DNA of 64,000 nucleotides from Streptomyces megasporus (GCF_000718985.1 NZ_JODL01000021.1:27442-91441), one strand, 5' to 3'; numbered from the stretch's first letter, positions 54,801 through 64,000 are shown. The notes: generated by a model not told the origin, from the letters alone. A program made the numbers and translations.

Positions 54801-55214
54801 TCAGGAGAGCGTGGCCGCCGCGGTGGGCGAGCTCTCCTTCAGGAAGGTGGTGCAGCGCTCGTACTCCTCCTGCTCGCCGATGGCCTGCGCGGCGCGGGCG
54901 AGGGCGTGGAGGGCCCGCAGGAAGCCCCGGTTCGGCTCGTGCTCGAACGGGATCGGGCCGTGCCCCTTCCAGCCGTTGCGGCGCAGGGCGTCCAGGCCGC
55001 GGTGGTAGCCGGTGCGGGCGTAGGCGTAGGACTCCACCGTGCGTCCGGCGGCGTAGGCGTCGTCCGCGAGCTGTGCCCAGGCCAGGGAGGAGGCTGGGTG
55101 CTTCGCGGCGACCTCGGCGGGCGAGGTGCCCGCCGCGAGCAGCTCACGCGGCTCGGGGTCGTCGGGGAGGTGGGTCGGGGGCGGTCCCCCGAGGAGGTTC
55201 TCGTGAATGGCCAT
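54801..55214 (-). CDS. DUF3151 family protein
   Basis: 137 residues from ATG 55214. HENLLGGPPPTHLPDDPEPR, ALRRNGWKGHGPIPFEHEPN and RGFLRALHALARAAQAIGE are typical of this actinobacterial TPR-like family. Cytoplasmic; role unknown. Neighbour of fba, as in other streptomycetes, but separated from it by a terminator. Confidence 0.9.
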   Translation of the reverse strand: MAIHENLLGGPPPTHLPDDPEPRELLAAGTSPAEVAAKHPASSLAWAQLADDAYAAGRTVESYAYARTGYHRGLDALRRNGWKGHGPIPFEHEPNRGFLRALHALARAAQAIGEQEEYERCTTFLKESSPTAAATLS

Positions 55215-55246
55215 GGCCCCAGTCTGCACGGTCGCCGCCGGTGCGC

Positions 55247-55280
55247 GACGAGCCCGGCACCCAACGGTGCCGGGCTCGTC
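55247..55280. terminator. Terminator after fba
   Basis: A perfect 15-bp stem GACGAGCCCGGCACC with loop CAAC, 57 bases past the fba stop on the minus strand. Confidence 0.8.
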
Positions 55281-55336
55281 CGCCACAGTGGACCGGGGCC
55301 GGGCGCGCGGCGCCGCGCGCCCGGCTCCCGTCGCCG

Positions 55337-56359
<1,023 letters not shown>

Positions 56360-56516
56360 CTGTCCGCTCCTTGATGGTGTGCGAAAAGTGTTCGGCTCTG
56401 GTGTGGGTCAACGGATCGACGTCATCGTCGTCCCCATCCTCCCAGACGGGTGCGAATGCTCCACCCCCTGCACCCCGCGGGTGCACGCCGTGGAGCGGCG
56501 GGGAGGACCGAGGCGG

Positions 56517-56551
56517 GTCACCGTTTCACGTGCCGCACCACCGCGGGGGCA
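56517..56551. repeat. 35-bp direct repeat, copy 1 (downstream of pyrE)
   Basis: Identical to 56582-56616 over 35 bases (begins GTCACCGTTTCACGTGCCGC), with 65 bases between the starts. Lies just past the pyrE stop. Confidence 0.85.
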
Positions 56552-56581
56552 ACCCCCGCACCCCCGGCCGGACCACACAGC

Positions 56582-56616
56582 GTCACCGTTTCACGTGCCG
56601 CACCACCGCGGGGGCA
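56582..56616. repeat. 35-bp direct repeat, copy 2 (forms the pyrE 3' end)
   Basis: This copy contains the last codons and stop of pyrE (…PPRWCGT). The repeat therefore spans the junction where the PyrE homology is lost. Confidence 0.85.
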
Positions 56617-57094
56617 TCGCCGGGGCCGCGCCGCGTTCGACGATGACTGCCACGCCCACGACCTCCGCGCCGGCCTCCCGCAGCGCGTCGACCGCCGTGA
56701 GCACCGAGCCGCCCGTGGTGGAGGTGTCCTCGACCGCCAGCACCCGGCGGCCCACGACGTCCGGGCCCTCGACCCGGCGCTGGAGTCCATGGGCCTTGCC
56801 CTGCTTGCGGACGACGAAGGCGTCCAGCTTCCGGCCGCGCGCGGCGGCTGCGTGCAACATCGAGGTGGCCACCGGGTCGGCGCCGAGGGTCAGACCGCCC
56901 ACCGCGTCGTACTCCAGGTCGGCGGTCAGGTCGAGCATGACCTGACCGACCAGCGGCGCGGCCTCCCCGTCCAGGGTGATCCGGCGCAGGTCGACGTAGT
57001 AGTCGGCCTCCTTGCCGGAGGAGAGGGTCACCCTGCCGTGGACCACGGCCTTGTCCTTGATCTGCCGCAGCAGCTTCTCGCGCACGTCGCTCAT
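56591..57094 (-). CDS. pyrE: Orotate phosphoribosyltransferase with a shortened, altered C-terminus
   Basis: 167 residues. Makes OMP from orotate and PRPP in UMP synthesis. Intact core: LSSGKEADYYVDLRRITLDG, GGLTLGADPVATSMLHAAAA, VVRKQGKAHGLQRRVEGPDV and the PRPP loop VLAVEDTSTTGGSVLTAVDA. After GVAVIVERGAA the usual final 15-20 residues (VPYRAVYSLEDLGL-type) are replaced by PAMPPRWCGT. The foreign end lies within one copy of a 35-bp direct repeat. It may still be active, since the lost part is peripheral. Confidence 0.88.
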   Translation of the reverse strand: MSDVREKLLRQIKDKAVVHGRVTLSSGKEADYYVDLRRITLDGEAAPLVGQVMLDLTADLEYDAVGGLTLGADPVATSMLHAAAARGRKLDAFVVRKQGKAHGLQRRVEGPDVVGRRVLAVEDTSTTGGSVLTAVDALREAGAEVVGVAVIVERGAAPAMPPRWCGT

Positions 57095-57145
57095 GCCGAC
57101 GAGCCTATGCCGGCCCTTCCATCCCTCCGTCCGAGGAACGCCACG

Positions 57146-57994
57146 TCAGCCCAGGGAGCGCCACGTCCAGACCGTGCCGGCCTCCAGCGGTTCGATGGGC
57201 GTCACCAGGTGGGGGTGGGTGTTGAGCCCGTTGGGCGGGCCGGTCTGCGGTTCGACGCAGACGGCCTCGGGCTGCTCGTCGTAGACCACCACCCACTCGG
57301 CGCGGCTGGTGACCTTCAACTCCAGCTCGTCGGGCCAGGTCAGCGTCACGTCCACCCCGTCGGGCATGCCGAAGCAGTCGTCCCAGGGGCCGGGCCGCGG
57401 CTCGATGCGGCGGCCGGTGGGGATGTGGTCCGCACCACGCTCCTCCTGCCAGGCGGGGGTGAAGTCCAGGGTGACGTCCCGCCCGCCACGGCCGAGGTTG
57501 CGCAGGAACCAGGGGTGCCAGCCCACCTGGGCCGGGAAGGAGTTCTCGACCGTCTCCACTCCCAGGGTGAGGGTGAGTCCGCTGCCGTCCTCGGCCAGCT
57601 CCACCACCTGGGTCACCCGCCCCGGCCAGGGCCACGGGTCGGTGAGGTCGCAGTAGAAGGCCGCCGACCGCTCGTCCGTGCGGGCCGTGCGCCAGGGGCG
57701 TCCACGCACGGTGCCGTGGATGGCGTGGTCACCGGCGTTCACGGGCAGTTGGTGGAGGTCGCCACCGTTGAGGAACCTCCCGTTCCTGGTGCGACCGCAC
57801 CAGGGCGCCATCACGAACGAGCCGTACCGCTCACCCTGCCGCAGCACCTCCGTGCCGCCGATGCGCAGCGAGGCGATCCGACAGCCCTGCCGCGGCTCGA
57901 TGATCACCTCGGCGTCGCCGGCCCGCAGACGCACTCCGCTCTCTGTCTCGTGCACCGTCTCGTCCACCGTCACGTCCTCGACCCTAGACCGCAT
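57146..57994 (-). CDS. Aldose 1-epimerase family protein
   Basis: 282 residues. Galactose-mutarotase-like beta-sandwich: FVMAPWCGRTRNGRFLNGGD with the substrate Arg, NAGDHAIHGTVRGRPWRTAR with catalytic His, VGWHPWFLRNLGRGG with the second His, and VEPQTGPPNGLNTHP near the catalytic Glu. Interconverts sugar anomers. Separated by 51 bases from pyrE on the same strand. Confidence 0.9.
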   Translation of the reverse strand: MRSRVEDVTVDETVHETESGVRLRAGDAEVIIEPRQGCRIASLRIGGTEVLRQGERYGSFVMAPWCGRTRNGRFLNGGDLHQLPVNAGDHAIHGTVRGRPWRTARTDERSAAFYCDLTDPWPWPGRVTQVVELAEDGSGLTLTLGVETVENSFPAQVGWHPWFLRNLGRGGRDVTLDFTPAWQEERGADHIPTGRRIEPRPGPWDDCFGMPDGVDVTLTWPDELELKVTSRAEWVVVYDEQPEAVCVEPQTGPPNGLNTHPHLVTPIEPLEAGTVWTWRSLG

Positions 57995-57997
57995 TGA

Positions 57998-59095
57998 TCA
58001 GCGACGCCGCCTGAGCGCGCGTCCGACGACGACCGCGGAGGCCAGCACCAGTGCCGCCGCAGGGGCGGCCCAGCGCAGTGTGGCGAGGGCGGGGGAGGTG
58101 GTCTCCGGCGGGGGAACGGGGGCGTAACGGCCGCGCGGCGGGGCGTGGTCCACCTCCTCGGCGCTGCGGCCGATCATCGTCCGGCGGGCGTGGGCCGCCT
58201 CGGCGGTCAGGGGCGAGGATTCCTCGTCGAAGTCGTCGAGCCCCTCGAAGCCGCCATCGAGATCGTCGGCGAAGTCGTCGTCGACTCCCTCGCCGGGCGC
58301 CTGGCCGGATGTCCGGTCGAACGCATCGTCGCTCGCGGAGTCGAGAGCCGACGGCGGTACCTCGGCCTCGAAGATCCCCTCGGCGACCTCCTCGGCCCGT
58401 ACCTCCTCGGCCCGCGCTCCCTCGTTCGCCGTCTCCGGCTCCCCGGCGCCCTCCGGGTCCTGGGCGCGTACGGCCTCCCTCTCCCGCGCGTCCGCCGAGT
58501 CGGGCGTCTCGGGCGCGGGGATGCCGGGGATCGCGGGCTCGTTGTCCTCGGGGTCGCCGATGCCACCGGGGGCGGCGACCGTTCCGGGCGCGTCCACCGG
58601 GGCGACCGGGTCGGCCGCCATGCTCTCCGCCAGTGCCCCGCCGAAGCGGTCCAGCAGACGGCGGCCCGCGGTCTCCCGCTGCTTCTCCTCGAACTCCGTG
58701 ATCCGACCCGTGCCGCTCAGCTCGGCGACACAGGCGAGCACCGTGCCCTCGCCGTCGTCGGCCGGGCGCGGCACGGCCGTCAGGGTCAGCTCCACCGAGC
58801 CGTCGCCCCGCGCCTCGTCGCCCTCGCCGCCGACCGTGTACCGCTCGTCCCCGCCTCCGTCCTCGGAGCCGCCCGTCCCGCGCGCCTCGTGCGTCAGGCG
58901 CAGGCTGCCGCGGTAGGTGATGCTGGAGCCGCCGATCCGCACCCGCAGCCGTCCCCGGAGGGCCACACCATCCCCGGAGACCGTTTCCGTCTCCTCGGGT
59001 TGGAGCCCCGGGACACAGCGCGCGACGCGTTCCGGTTCGGCGAGCGCCGCCCGCACGGCCTCGACAGCGAACGGAACGTACACCTCATGCTCCAT
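57998..59095 (-). CDS. SRPBCC-domain protein with acidic linker and C-terminal anchor
   Basis: 365 residues from ATG 59095. The N-terminal 150 residues fit the SRPBCC/CoxG-like fold (HEVYVPFAVEAVRAALAEPERVARCVPGLQ, LRVRIGGSSITYRGSLRLTH, FEEKQRETAGRRLLDRFGGA). An Asp/Glu/Ala-rich linker of about 160 residues follows, then one C-terminal helix (ALATLRWAAPAAALVLASAVVV) with an Arg tail, giving a tail-anchored protein facing the cytoplasm. Ligand unknown. Confidence 0.75.
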   Translation of the reverse strand: MEHEVYVPFAVEAVRAALAEPERVARCVPGLQPEETETVSGDGVALRGRLRVRIGGSSITYRGSLRLTHEARGTGGSEDGGGDERYTVGGEGDEARGDGSVELTLTAVPRPADDGEGTVLACVAELSGTGRITEFEEKQRETAGRRLLDRFGGALAESMAADPVAPVDAPGTVAAPGGIGDPEDNEPAIPGIPAPETPDSADAREREAVRAQDPEGAGEPETANEGARAEEVRAEEVAEGIFEAEVPPSALDSASDDAFDRTSGQAPGEGVDDDFADDLDGGFEGLDDFDEESSPLTAEAAHARRTMIGRSAEEVDHAPPRGRYAPVPPPETTSPALATLRWAAPAAALVLASAVVVGRALRRRR

Positions 59096-59198
59096 GGGGC
59101 GGAGCCTACCCAGTACACCCCCGGGCAGTGCCCCGTCCACGCGGACACCGGCACGTCGCGGGCGCGTCGCGGATTCCGCCGCCGGTCCGCCCGGCCCC

Positions 59199-60857
59199 TC
59201 ATCCCCGGTAGCGCGGACGCATCAGGGTGGAGACGGGGAGGCCGGTGACGCGGCCCTCCTCCGCCCGCGCGGCGGCGCGGCGCAGGTCCGTTCGGCCGAA
59301 GGCCCCGAGGGACGGGCCGTCCGGGGCGAGGGAGAGGGACGTGTCGGCGTCGCGTGCGGCCAGGACGAACCCCCAGTGGGCCGGACGCTCGGACTCCGGC
59401 AGCCGCACGTCCCCGGGCCGGGCCCGGAAACCCGACAGCCGCCCGTCCACCACATAGGGGACCGTGTGCAGGCCCACGGCCCGCACCGTGGTCTCCACCG
59501 TCCAGTACGCGTGCGGTCCCTCCTCCGGCGGCCCGGCGTGCACCGCCAGACGCCCCCGCGCGGCCAGGGCCCGGTCCGCCAGGCCGAAGAACTCCTGTGA
59601 GTACGGGCGGGTGTCCGCCGAGTGGGAGGGGCCGGGCAGGTCGGTGACGATCACGTCGTACGGCCGTCCGCCGGAACCCGACCGGGCGCGCAGCCAGTCG
59701 AAGAGGTCACCGGTCTCGACCCGTACGCGCGGATCGTCGAACGCCCGGTGGTTGAGGCGGCCGAGCAGGGAGTCGGTGCGGGCCAGTTCGACCACGTGGA
59801 CGTCGGGTTCCACCAGGGTCACCGAGCGGACGTCGGGGTAGCGCAGCACCTCGCGCAGCGCGAGGCCGTCGCCGTCGCCCAGGACCAGCACCCTGTCGCG
59901 CGGTCCCGCCGCCATCGCGGGGTGGACGAGGGCCTCGTGGTAGCGCCGCTCGTCCAGGGAGCACACCTCCAGCCGGCCGTCGAGGAACAGGGAGATCCCC
60001 TCCTCCCGGGAGCCGGCCGCGCAGGCACCGCCCTCGACGAGCACGACCCGCCGGCCGTCACCGGCCGGCGCCGCCCGTGCCCCGTCCCCGTACACCGCCT
60101 GGCGCGTGGCCCGCTCGAAGGGTTCGACCATGGTGATGCCGGCGATCAGCAGCACGGTGATCAGGGTGTTGGTCAGGAGCAGGACACGGCGTGAGCGGTG
60201 GGAGAGGTCCTCGCGGAACAGTCCCAGCACCATCGCGCAGCCCACGGTGGCGTTGACGGCCCCGACCAGCAGGGCTCCCGAGATCTGGCCCAGCAGCGGC
60301 AGCAGCAGGAAGGGGAAGGCGAGCCCGCCGACGAGGGCGCCCACGTAGTCGGCGGCGAACAGGTCCGCGACCGCCCCGCCCGCGTCCTGCTTCCGAATCC
60401 GCTGGATGAGCGTCATCAGCAGCGGCATCTCGGCGCCGATGAGCGCCCCGATGACCAGTGAGAAGCCGATCAGCACCAGCCGTGACCCGCCGAACCAGGC
60501 GAAGCACCCGTACAGCGCCATCGCCGAGCAGCCCCCGACCAGCGCCAGCAGCGCCTCGATCGTCCCGAAGCCGATCGCCGCGCGGGTGCGCAGCCGCTTG
60601 GCGAACAGCGACCCCAGACCCATCGCGAAGACCATCACCGACAGCACGACGGAGGTGTTGGTGACCGAGCCGCCGGCCAGGTAGGAGCCCATGGCCATGA
60701 GGACGAGTTCGTAGACGAGCCCGCAGGCGGCGCAGACGAAGACGGCGGTGAGGACGAGGAGCCGACCGACTCCGGCCGGCACGGGCAGCCGGGCCGGGGC
60801 GCGGGTCGGCGCGGGCTCGGTCGACTCCGCCGGCGCGGAAGCGGGCGCTTCGATCAT
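59199..60857 (-). CDS. Membrane-fused spermidine-synthase-like protein
   Basis: 552 residues from ATG 60857. The N-terminal half has about seven helices ([43 protein letters not shown] and others). The C-terminal half is a spermidine-synthase-type methyltransferase fold: [40 protein letters not shown] and [12 protein letters not shown]. Such membrane-linked SpeE-like proteins are widespread in actinobacteria; polyamine synthesis is not established for them. Confidence 0.85.
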   Translation of the reverse strand: MIEAPASAPAESTEPAPTRAPARLPVPAGVGRLLVLTAVFVCAACGLVYELVLMAMGSYLAGGSVTNTSVVLSVMVFAMGLGSLFAKRLRTRAAIGFGTIEALLALVGGCSAMALYGCFAWFGGSRLVLIGFSLVIGALIGAEMPLLMTLIQRIRKQDAGGAVADLFAADYVGALVGGLAFPFLLLPLLGQISGALLVGAVNATVGCAMVLGLFREDLSHRSRRVLLLTNTLITVLLIAGITMVEPFERATRQAVYGDGARAAPAGDGRRVVLVEGGACAAGSREEGISLFLDGRLEVCSLDERRYHEALVHPAMAAGPRDRVLVLGDGDGLALREVLRYPDVRSVTLVEPDVHVVELARTDSLLGRLNHRAFDDPRVRVETGDLFDWLRARSGSGGRPYDVIVTDLPGPSHSADTRPYSQEFFGLADRALAARGRLAVHAGPPEEGPHAYWTVETTVRAVGLHTVPYVVDGRLSGFRARPGDVRLPESERPAHWGFVLAARDADTSLSLAPDGPSLGAFGRTDLRRAAARAEEGRVTGLPVSTLMRPRYRG

Positions 60858-60974
60858 GCCGGGAACGCTACGGGACCCCAAACCCATATCTTGTCACCCA
60901 CAAGGGTGCAATGGGTCGCACACATGACCGCATCGGCGTCTCGCGCTCGGACCGCGGGCACCCGTGCGCCGGGC

Positions 60975-61508
60975 TCACACGCCCGCCCGCTCCGGCTCCC
61001 GCACACGCGCTCCCACACGGGTGTGCGTCACCACGAGCCTCCCCTCCTGCGGGTAGGCGTGCCAGGTCCGCCAGTGCACCTGGTCGCCGCGGTGCTGCAC
61101 CAGCAGGGCGGTGAAGGCGTGGGGACTGCCGGGGAAGGTGCCGGCCAGACCGTGCGGGTGGTCCGCGACGAGCGCGAGCAACTCCTGCGCACGCCCCGCG
61201 AAGGAGCCTTCGGAGAGCTTCTCGACGCGCGCCGCGAACGCGTACTCCCGGTCGTCGATCCGTTTGGACACGCCCAACGGCAGCGGCGTCCTGCTCCCGG
61301 GCATGCACGCCACGGTCTCCGAGCAGGAACTGCCGTCCGCTTCGTGGAGCAGGACTTGGTGGGAGGCTCCGAGCAGCCTCAACTGCGCCCGCGCTCCCGG
61401 CAGTTCGATGTCCATCGTCGCCAGCGCGGGCAGGGGTTCGCGACCGAGCGCCCAGGCGAGGTCGCCGGCGCGGGTGTCGGTGTACGGGGCTTTCAGGGTG
61501 GTGAGCAT
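60975..61508 (-). CDS. DUF2617 family protein
   Basis: 177 residues from ATG 61508. MLTTLKAPYTDTRAGDLAWA, LLGASHQVLL and FPGSPHAFTALLVQHRGDQV are typical of this actinobacterial family. Cytoplasmic, no known role. Its promoter region is the 260 bases on its upstream side, shared with the end of the Cys/Gly-tailed gene. Confidence 0.9.
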   Translation of the reverse strand: MLTTLKAPYTDTRAGDLAWALGREPLPALATMDIELPGARAQLRLLGASHQVLLHEADGSSCSETVACMPGSRTPLPLGVSKRIDDREYAFAARVEKLSEGSFAGRAQELLALVADHPHGLAGTFPGSPHAFTALLVQHRGDQVHWRTWHAYPQEGRLVVTHTRVGARVREPERAGV

Positions 61509-61767
61509 GGGTCGGCTCCGCAAGCACGCAGTGAGAGTGGGCCGGCCTTCGTTCGGGGACCTTCCGAGAGGGAACCGACGGTCCGCCTGATTGCCGGCTC
61601 GTGCCCACGTGGGGCTCTGTCACACGGGTACAGAAGTCACCGAACCACGGAAGGGGTGCGGCCCACAGGCCTTTCACTCACTTTCGTCTGCTTTCCATAC
61701 CACCGGGGGGCCTCCTGGTCAGATGTTCTCCCCGTCATTCCGCAACCGCCGTACGGGTGAAAGAACA

Positions 61768-62001
61768 TCAGCCACCACCGCACCCGCCGCCGCAACCACC
61801 ACCGCAGCCTCCACCGCCGCCGCAGCCCGCCACGCCACCGGACGAACCGTTCCTGCCCGACGAGCCGGACCCGAGCCACCAGGCACCGGAGACACCGGAC
61901 GCACCGGCGACCGAACGGCGCCGGCGGCGCGCGATCGCGAGTCCGCCGATCACCAGACCGGCCACGACCGCCGGAAGAAGAACGAACGAGACGAAATCCA
62001 T
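61768..62001 (-). CDS. Small membrane protein with Cys/Gly-rich tail, paralogue 1
   Basis: 77 residues. A single N-terminal helix (MDFVSFVLLPAVVAGLVIGG) is followed by a run of Arg, a Ser/Gly/Trp region containing WW, and a tail of Gly runs broken by Cys (AGCGGGGGCGGGCGGGCGGG). AAGGGGGG lies 6 bases before the ATG. It pairs with a similar gene 161 bases upstream, with the leader DNA also duplicated. The orientation would put the tail in the cytoplasm if the Arg run marks the inner face. No function known to me. Confidence 0.7.
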   Translation of the reverse strand: MDFVSFVLLPAVVAGLVIGGLAIARRRRRSVAGASGVSGAWWLGSGSSGRNGSSGGVAGCGGGGGCGGGCGGGCGGG

Positions 62002-62035
62002 GGAGCCCCCCTTGTCCACACGTCCCCCATGTGGG
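62002..62035 (-). promoter_or_regulatory. Leader of paralogue 1 with ribosome site
   Basis: Reads TGTGGACAAGGGGGG before the ATG and contains a near-palindromic CCCACATGGG. It matches the leader of paralogue 2 at about 80% of positions. Confidence 0.5.
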
Positions 62036-62162
62036 ACCTGTGTCCACGATGCCCCGTGAACGCCCCTCTCACAGCGGAGTTGAGGAAGTCCAGAGGAACG
62101 GACCGAGGGCGGACGGGGAGCGCTGCCGGCGGGACCCGGTCGCCCCCGCCTCGGGCACCGCC

Positions 62163-62378
62163 TCAGTCGCCGCCCCCGCCACAGCCGCCACCGCCGCCGC
62201 CCCCGTCGGACGATCCCCCGTCGGACGATCCGCCGTCGGCCCACCAACTGAAGGACCCGCTGTCGGAACCGCCGCCCCCGCCGCCCGCCTTGCGGCGCTT
62301 GCCCTTCCGGGTCGAACCGACCACGGCGAAGATCAACACCACGAACAGCGCGACGAGCGCGAAGCCCAGGAATTCCAT
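62163..62378 (-). CDS. Small membrane protein with Cys/Gly-rich tail, paralogue 2
   Basis: 71 residues: N-terminal helix MEFLGFALVALFVVLIFAVV, a basic segment STRKGKRRKAGG, then SFSWWADGGSSDGGSSDGG and a Gly run with one Cys ending GCGGGGD. Same order of parts as paralogue 1 (helix, basic stop-transfer, WW, Gly/Cys tail), showing a tandem duplication with divergence. First of the pair in transcription order. Divergent from the aminotransferase gene. Confidence 0.7.
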   Translation of the reverse strand: MEFLGFALVALFVVLIFAVVGSTRKGKRRKAGGGGGGSDSGSFSWWADGGSSDGGSSDGGGGGGGCGGGGD

Positions 62379-62412
62379 GGTGCCCCCTTGTCCACACATT
62401 CCCCCGTACGGG
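62379..62412 (-). promoter_or_regulatory. Leader of paralogue 2 with ribosome site
   Basis: TGTGGACAAGGGGG precedes the ATG. The perfect palindrome CCCGTACGGG lies 18 bases further upstream, where paralogue 1 has CCCACATGGG. Confidence 0.5.
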
Positions 62413-62567
62413 GCTCGCTCCCACCATGCACCACCTGTGACCTGCGGAGAAATGGAGTTGAGCAAGCCCAGAGGTTCGGCGGTCCCCGTGGGCCGCCTCC
62501 GGTCCTCGCCCCCGTCCGGGCCACGGCGGGTTGATGACATCCGGAGGTTCGGCGGAGGATGTCCGGC

Positions 62568-63770
62568 ATGACCGCCTCCGGACGTCCCCCGCTCAATCGC
62601 CGCCTGGCCGAGTTCGGCACCACCGTCTTCGCCGAGATGTCCGCATTGGCCGTCCGGACGGGAGCGATCAACCTGGGCCAGGGCTTTCCCGACACCGACG
62701 GCCCCGAGTCCGTCCGGGAGGCCGCCGTCCGCGCCCTGCGGGACGGCCGCGGCAACCAGTACCCGCCCGGCCCCGGCGTCCCCGAACTGCGTGCCGCGAT
62801 CGCCGAGCACCAGCGGCGCTTCCACGGTCTGACCTTCGACCCCGACACCGAGGTCCTGGTCACCGCCGGCGCCACCGAGGCCATCGCCGCCACCCTCCTC
62901 GCCCTCCTGGAGCCGGGGGACGAGGTGATCGCGTTCGAGCCGTACTACGACTCCTACGCCGCCTGCGTCGCCATGGCCGGCGCGGTGCGCGTCCCCGTCA
63001 CCCTCCGCGCCCCCCGCTTCCGCCCCGACCTCGACGCCCTGCGGGACGCCGTCACCCCCCGCACCCGGCTGCTCCTGCTGAACTCGCCGCACAATCCCAC
63101 CGGAACGGTCCTCACCCGCGACGAACTCGCCGCGATCGCCGAGCTGGCCGTCGAACGGGACCTGCTCGTGGTGACCGACGAGGTCTACGAGCACCTGGTC
63201 TTCGACGGGGAGCACATCCCGTTGATCTCCCTGCCCGGCATGCGCGACCGCACGGTCTCCATCTCCTCCGCGGGGAAGACCTTCTCCTTCACGGGGTGGA
63301 AGGTCGGCTGGGTCACGGCGTCCGCGCCGCTGGTCACCGCCGTGCGGACGGCCAAGCAGTACCTCACCTTTGTGAGCGCGGGTCCGTTCCAGTACGCCGT
63401 CGCGGAGGCGCTGCGCCTGCCGGACGAGTACTTCACCGCCTTCCGCGAGGACCTGCGCGCCAAGCGCGACCTCCTCGTCGACGGGCTCGCCGAGGCGGGT
63501 TTCGAGGTCCACCGGCCGCAGGGCACGTACTTCGTCACCACCGATGTCGCCCCGCTCGGCGAGAAGGACGGCCTGGCCTTCTGCCGGAGCCTGCCGGAGC
63601 GGTGCGGGGTCGTCGCCGTCCCCAACGCCGTCTTCCACGACGACGTGGACGCCGGCCGCACCCAGGTCCGTTTCGCGTTCTGCAAGCGCGAGGACGTCCT
63701 GCGGGAGGCGGTGGCCCGGCTGAGGACCCTGAACACGGCGCGGGGCCGCGGCACGGACGCTCCCCGGTGA
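62568..63770 (+). CDS. PLP-dependent aminotransferase (class I/II)
   Basis: 400 residues from ATG 62568, chosen because GGAGG lies 9 bases upstream; ATG 62559 directly abuts that site. Fold-type I motifs: INLGQGFPDTDGPESVREAA, LLNSPHNPTGTVLTRDE, VTDEVYEHLVFDG and the PLP lysine in SISSAGKTFSFTGWKVGWV, then TQVRFAFCKRED. It resembles the aspartate/kynurenine/N-succinyldiaminopimelate aminotransferase group. The exact substrate cannot be set from sequence alone. Confidence 0.9.
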   Translation: MTASGRPPLNRRLAEFGTTVFAEMSALAVRTGAINLGQGFPDTDGPESVREAAVRALRDGRGNQYPPGPGVPELRAAIAEHQRRFHGLTFDPDTEVLVTAGATEAIAATLLALLEPGDEVIAFEPYYDSYAACVAMAGAVRVPVTLRAPRFRPDLDALRDAVTPRTRLLLLNSPHNPTGTVLTRDELAAIAELAVERDLLVVTDEVYEHLVFDGEHIPLISLPGMRDRTVSISSAGKTFSFTGWKVGWVTASAPLVTAVRTAKQYLTFVSAGPFQYAVAEALRLPDEYFTAFREDLRAKRDLLVDGLAEAGFEVHRPQGTYFVTTDVAPLGEKDGLAFCRSLPERCGVVAVPNAVFHDDVDAGRTQVRFAFCKREDVLREAVARLRTLNTARGRGTDAPR

Positions 63771-63840
63771 GCTTCCTCGCGCGGGGCCGTCGTACGGAAA
63801 GGGGCCGCGGGGAAGCCCGCCCCGCGCCCTTCCCCAAGCG

Positions 63841-63877
63841 ACGGCCCCGGGCGCACGGGGAGTGCGTCCGGGGCCGT
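63841..63877. terminator. Terminator after the aminotransferase gene
   Basis: A 15-bp stem beginning ACGGCCCCGGGCGCA with a 7-base loop and one G-T pair, 70 bases past the stop. Confidence 0.7.
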
Positions 63878-63920
63878 TCGGCGGCCTCGGTCCGTGGGGA
63901 CCGGGATGCTCCTATGGTTG

Positions 63921-64000
63921 TCAAGCCGCAGGGGTGAGGCTGTTTTGCGTGACTTGTCCGGTGGCTGGGGTGGTCAGTGCGCGGTAGACCTCGCGGGCGA
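63921..64000 (-). CDS. C-terminus of a transposase, probably IS110 family (partial)
   Basis: Only the last 26 residues lie in the window: AREVYRALTTPATGQV, then TQNSLTPAA and a stop. The R-x-VYRALT ending resembles the last helix of IS110-type transposases. The gene continues beyond the right edge, so the element may begin here. Family call tentative. Confidence 0.45.
   Translation of the reverse strand, partial: AREVYRALTTPATGQVTQNSLTPAA

Noticed and set aside
56517..56616. Two repeats with a short spacer as a CRISPR fragment
   Set aside because: Only two copies, one within coding sequence, no third unit and no cas genes.
61768..62412. Cys/Gly-tailed proteins called directly as RiPP precursors
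   Set aside because: No modification enzyme, protease or dedicated exporter is visible nearby, and the N-terminus is a membrane helix; kept only as a hypothesis.

Overview
This window is a high-GC actinobacterial chromosome segment, almost certainly Streptomyces or a very close relative. The evidence is strong G/C third-position bias, many GTG starts, an intact bldC, an LsrL-type Lsr2 paralogue, valine dehydrogenase, and DUF3073/DUF3151/DUF2617/DUF4328 proteins. Most of it is core chromosome. From memory of Streptomyces coelicolor, the left 38 kb runs like the SCO4093-to-SCO4068 block (hrpA, bldC, vdh, purM/F/L/Q/S, lsrL, purC, purD). The right 23 kb resembles the SCO3629-to-SCO3658 block (purA, kynurenine genes, fba, pyrE, aminotransferase). 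A synteny junction therefore probably lies at about 38.2-41.0 kb.

Layout. 0-2.1 kb: metallophosphoesterase, then a tRNA-Glu/Asp/Phe cluster. 2.04-6.78 kb: a relic integrative element bounded by a 108-bp imperfect repeat of the tRNA-Phe 3' end and its terminator. It holds a GntR/UTRA remnant, an acetyltransferase, an IS630-family element, a lower-GC four-helix SLATT/DUF4231-like membrane protein and a lipoprotein; no integrase is visible. 7-13.5 kb: DUF1877 pseudogene, ABC-2-like membrane protein, hrpA, a second tRNA-Asp. 13.5-17.5 kb: bldC neighbourhood and vdh. 17.6-25.8 kb: purine genes on the minus strand (purM, purF, and purL-purQ-purS with 4-bp overlaps). 26-31 kb: lsrL and tRNA-Gly genes; two tRNA-Gly(GCC) copies flank an ABC exporter/two-component operon. 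31-38.9 kb: purC, a DMF-amidase-beta-like protein, a large membrane protein, purD, a SLATT-like protein. 38.9-43.5 kb: GntR, a DJ-1/PfpI-MarR pair with two operator palindromes, purA, a lipid-kinase-like protein. 43.5-51.7 kb: GbsR/MarR regulator divergent from an ABC exporter, a secreted protein, a Ser/Thr kinase fused to a membrane domain, a NarL-type two-component system. 51.8-54.7 kb: tryptophan-to-anthranilate genes (kynA, kynU, an alpha/beta hydrolase). 54.8-64 kb: DUF3151, fba, a pyrE with an aberrant 3' end, aldose epimerase, a SRPBCC protein, a membrane spermidine-synthase-like protein, DUF2617, two tandem Cys/Gly-tailed small membrane proteins, an aminotransferase, and the C-terminus of a transposase at the right edge.

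How the genes work together. PurF, PurM, PurL/Q/S, PurC and PurD cover most of IMP synthesis and PurA leads on to AMP; PyrE serves UMP synthesis. Three exporter/regulator modules (27-31 kb, 43.5-46.8 kb, 49.7-51.7 kb) are signal-response cassettes. The most unusual signals are the tRNA-Phe relic island with an IS sitting exactly in the overlapping stop codons of two convergent genes, a tRNA-Gly(UCC) with an altered elbow, the Cys/Gly-tailed small-protein pair, the repeat-associated change at the pyrE 3' end, and several small operators and hairpins.
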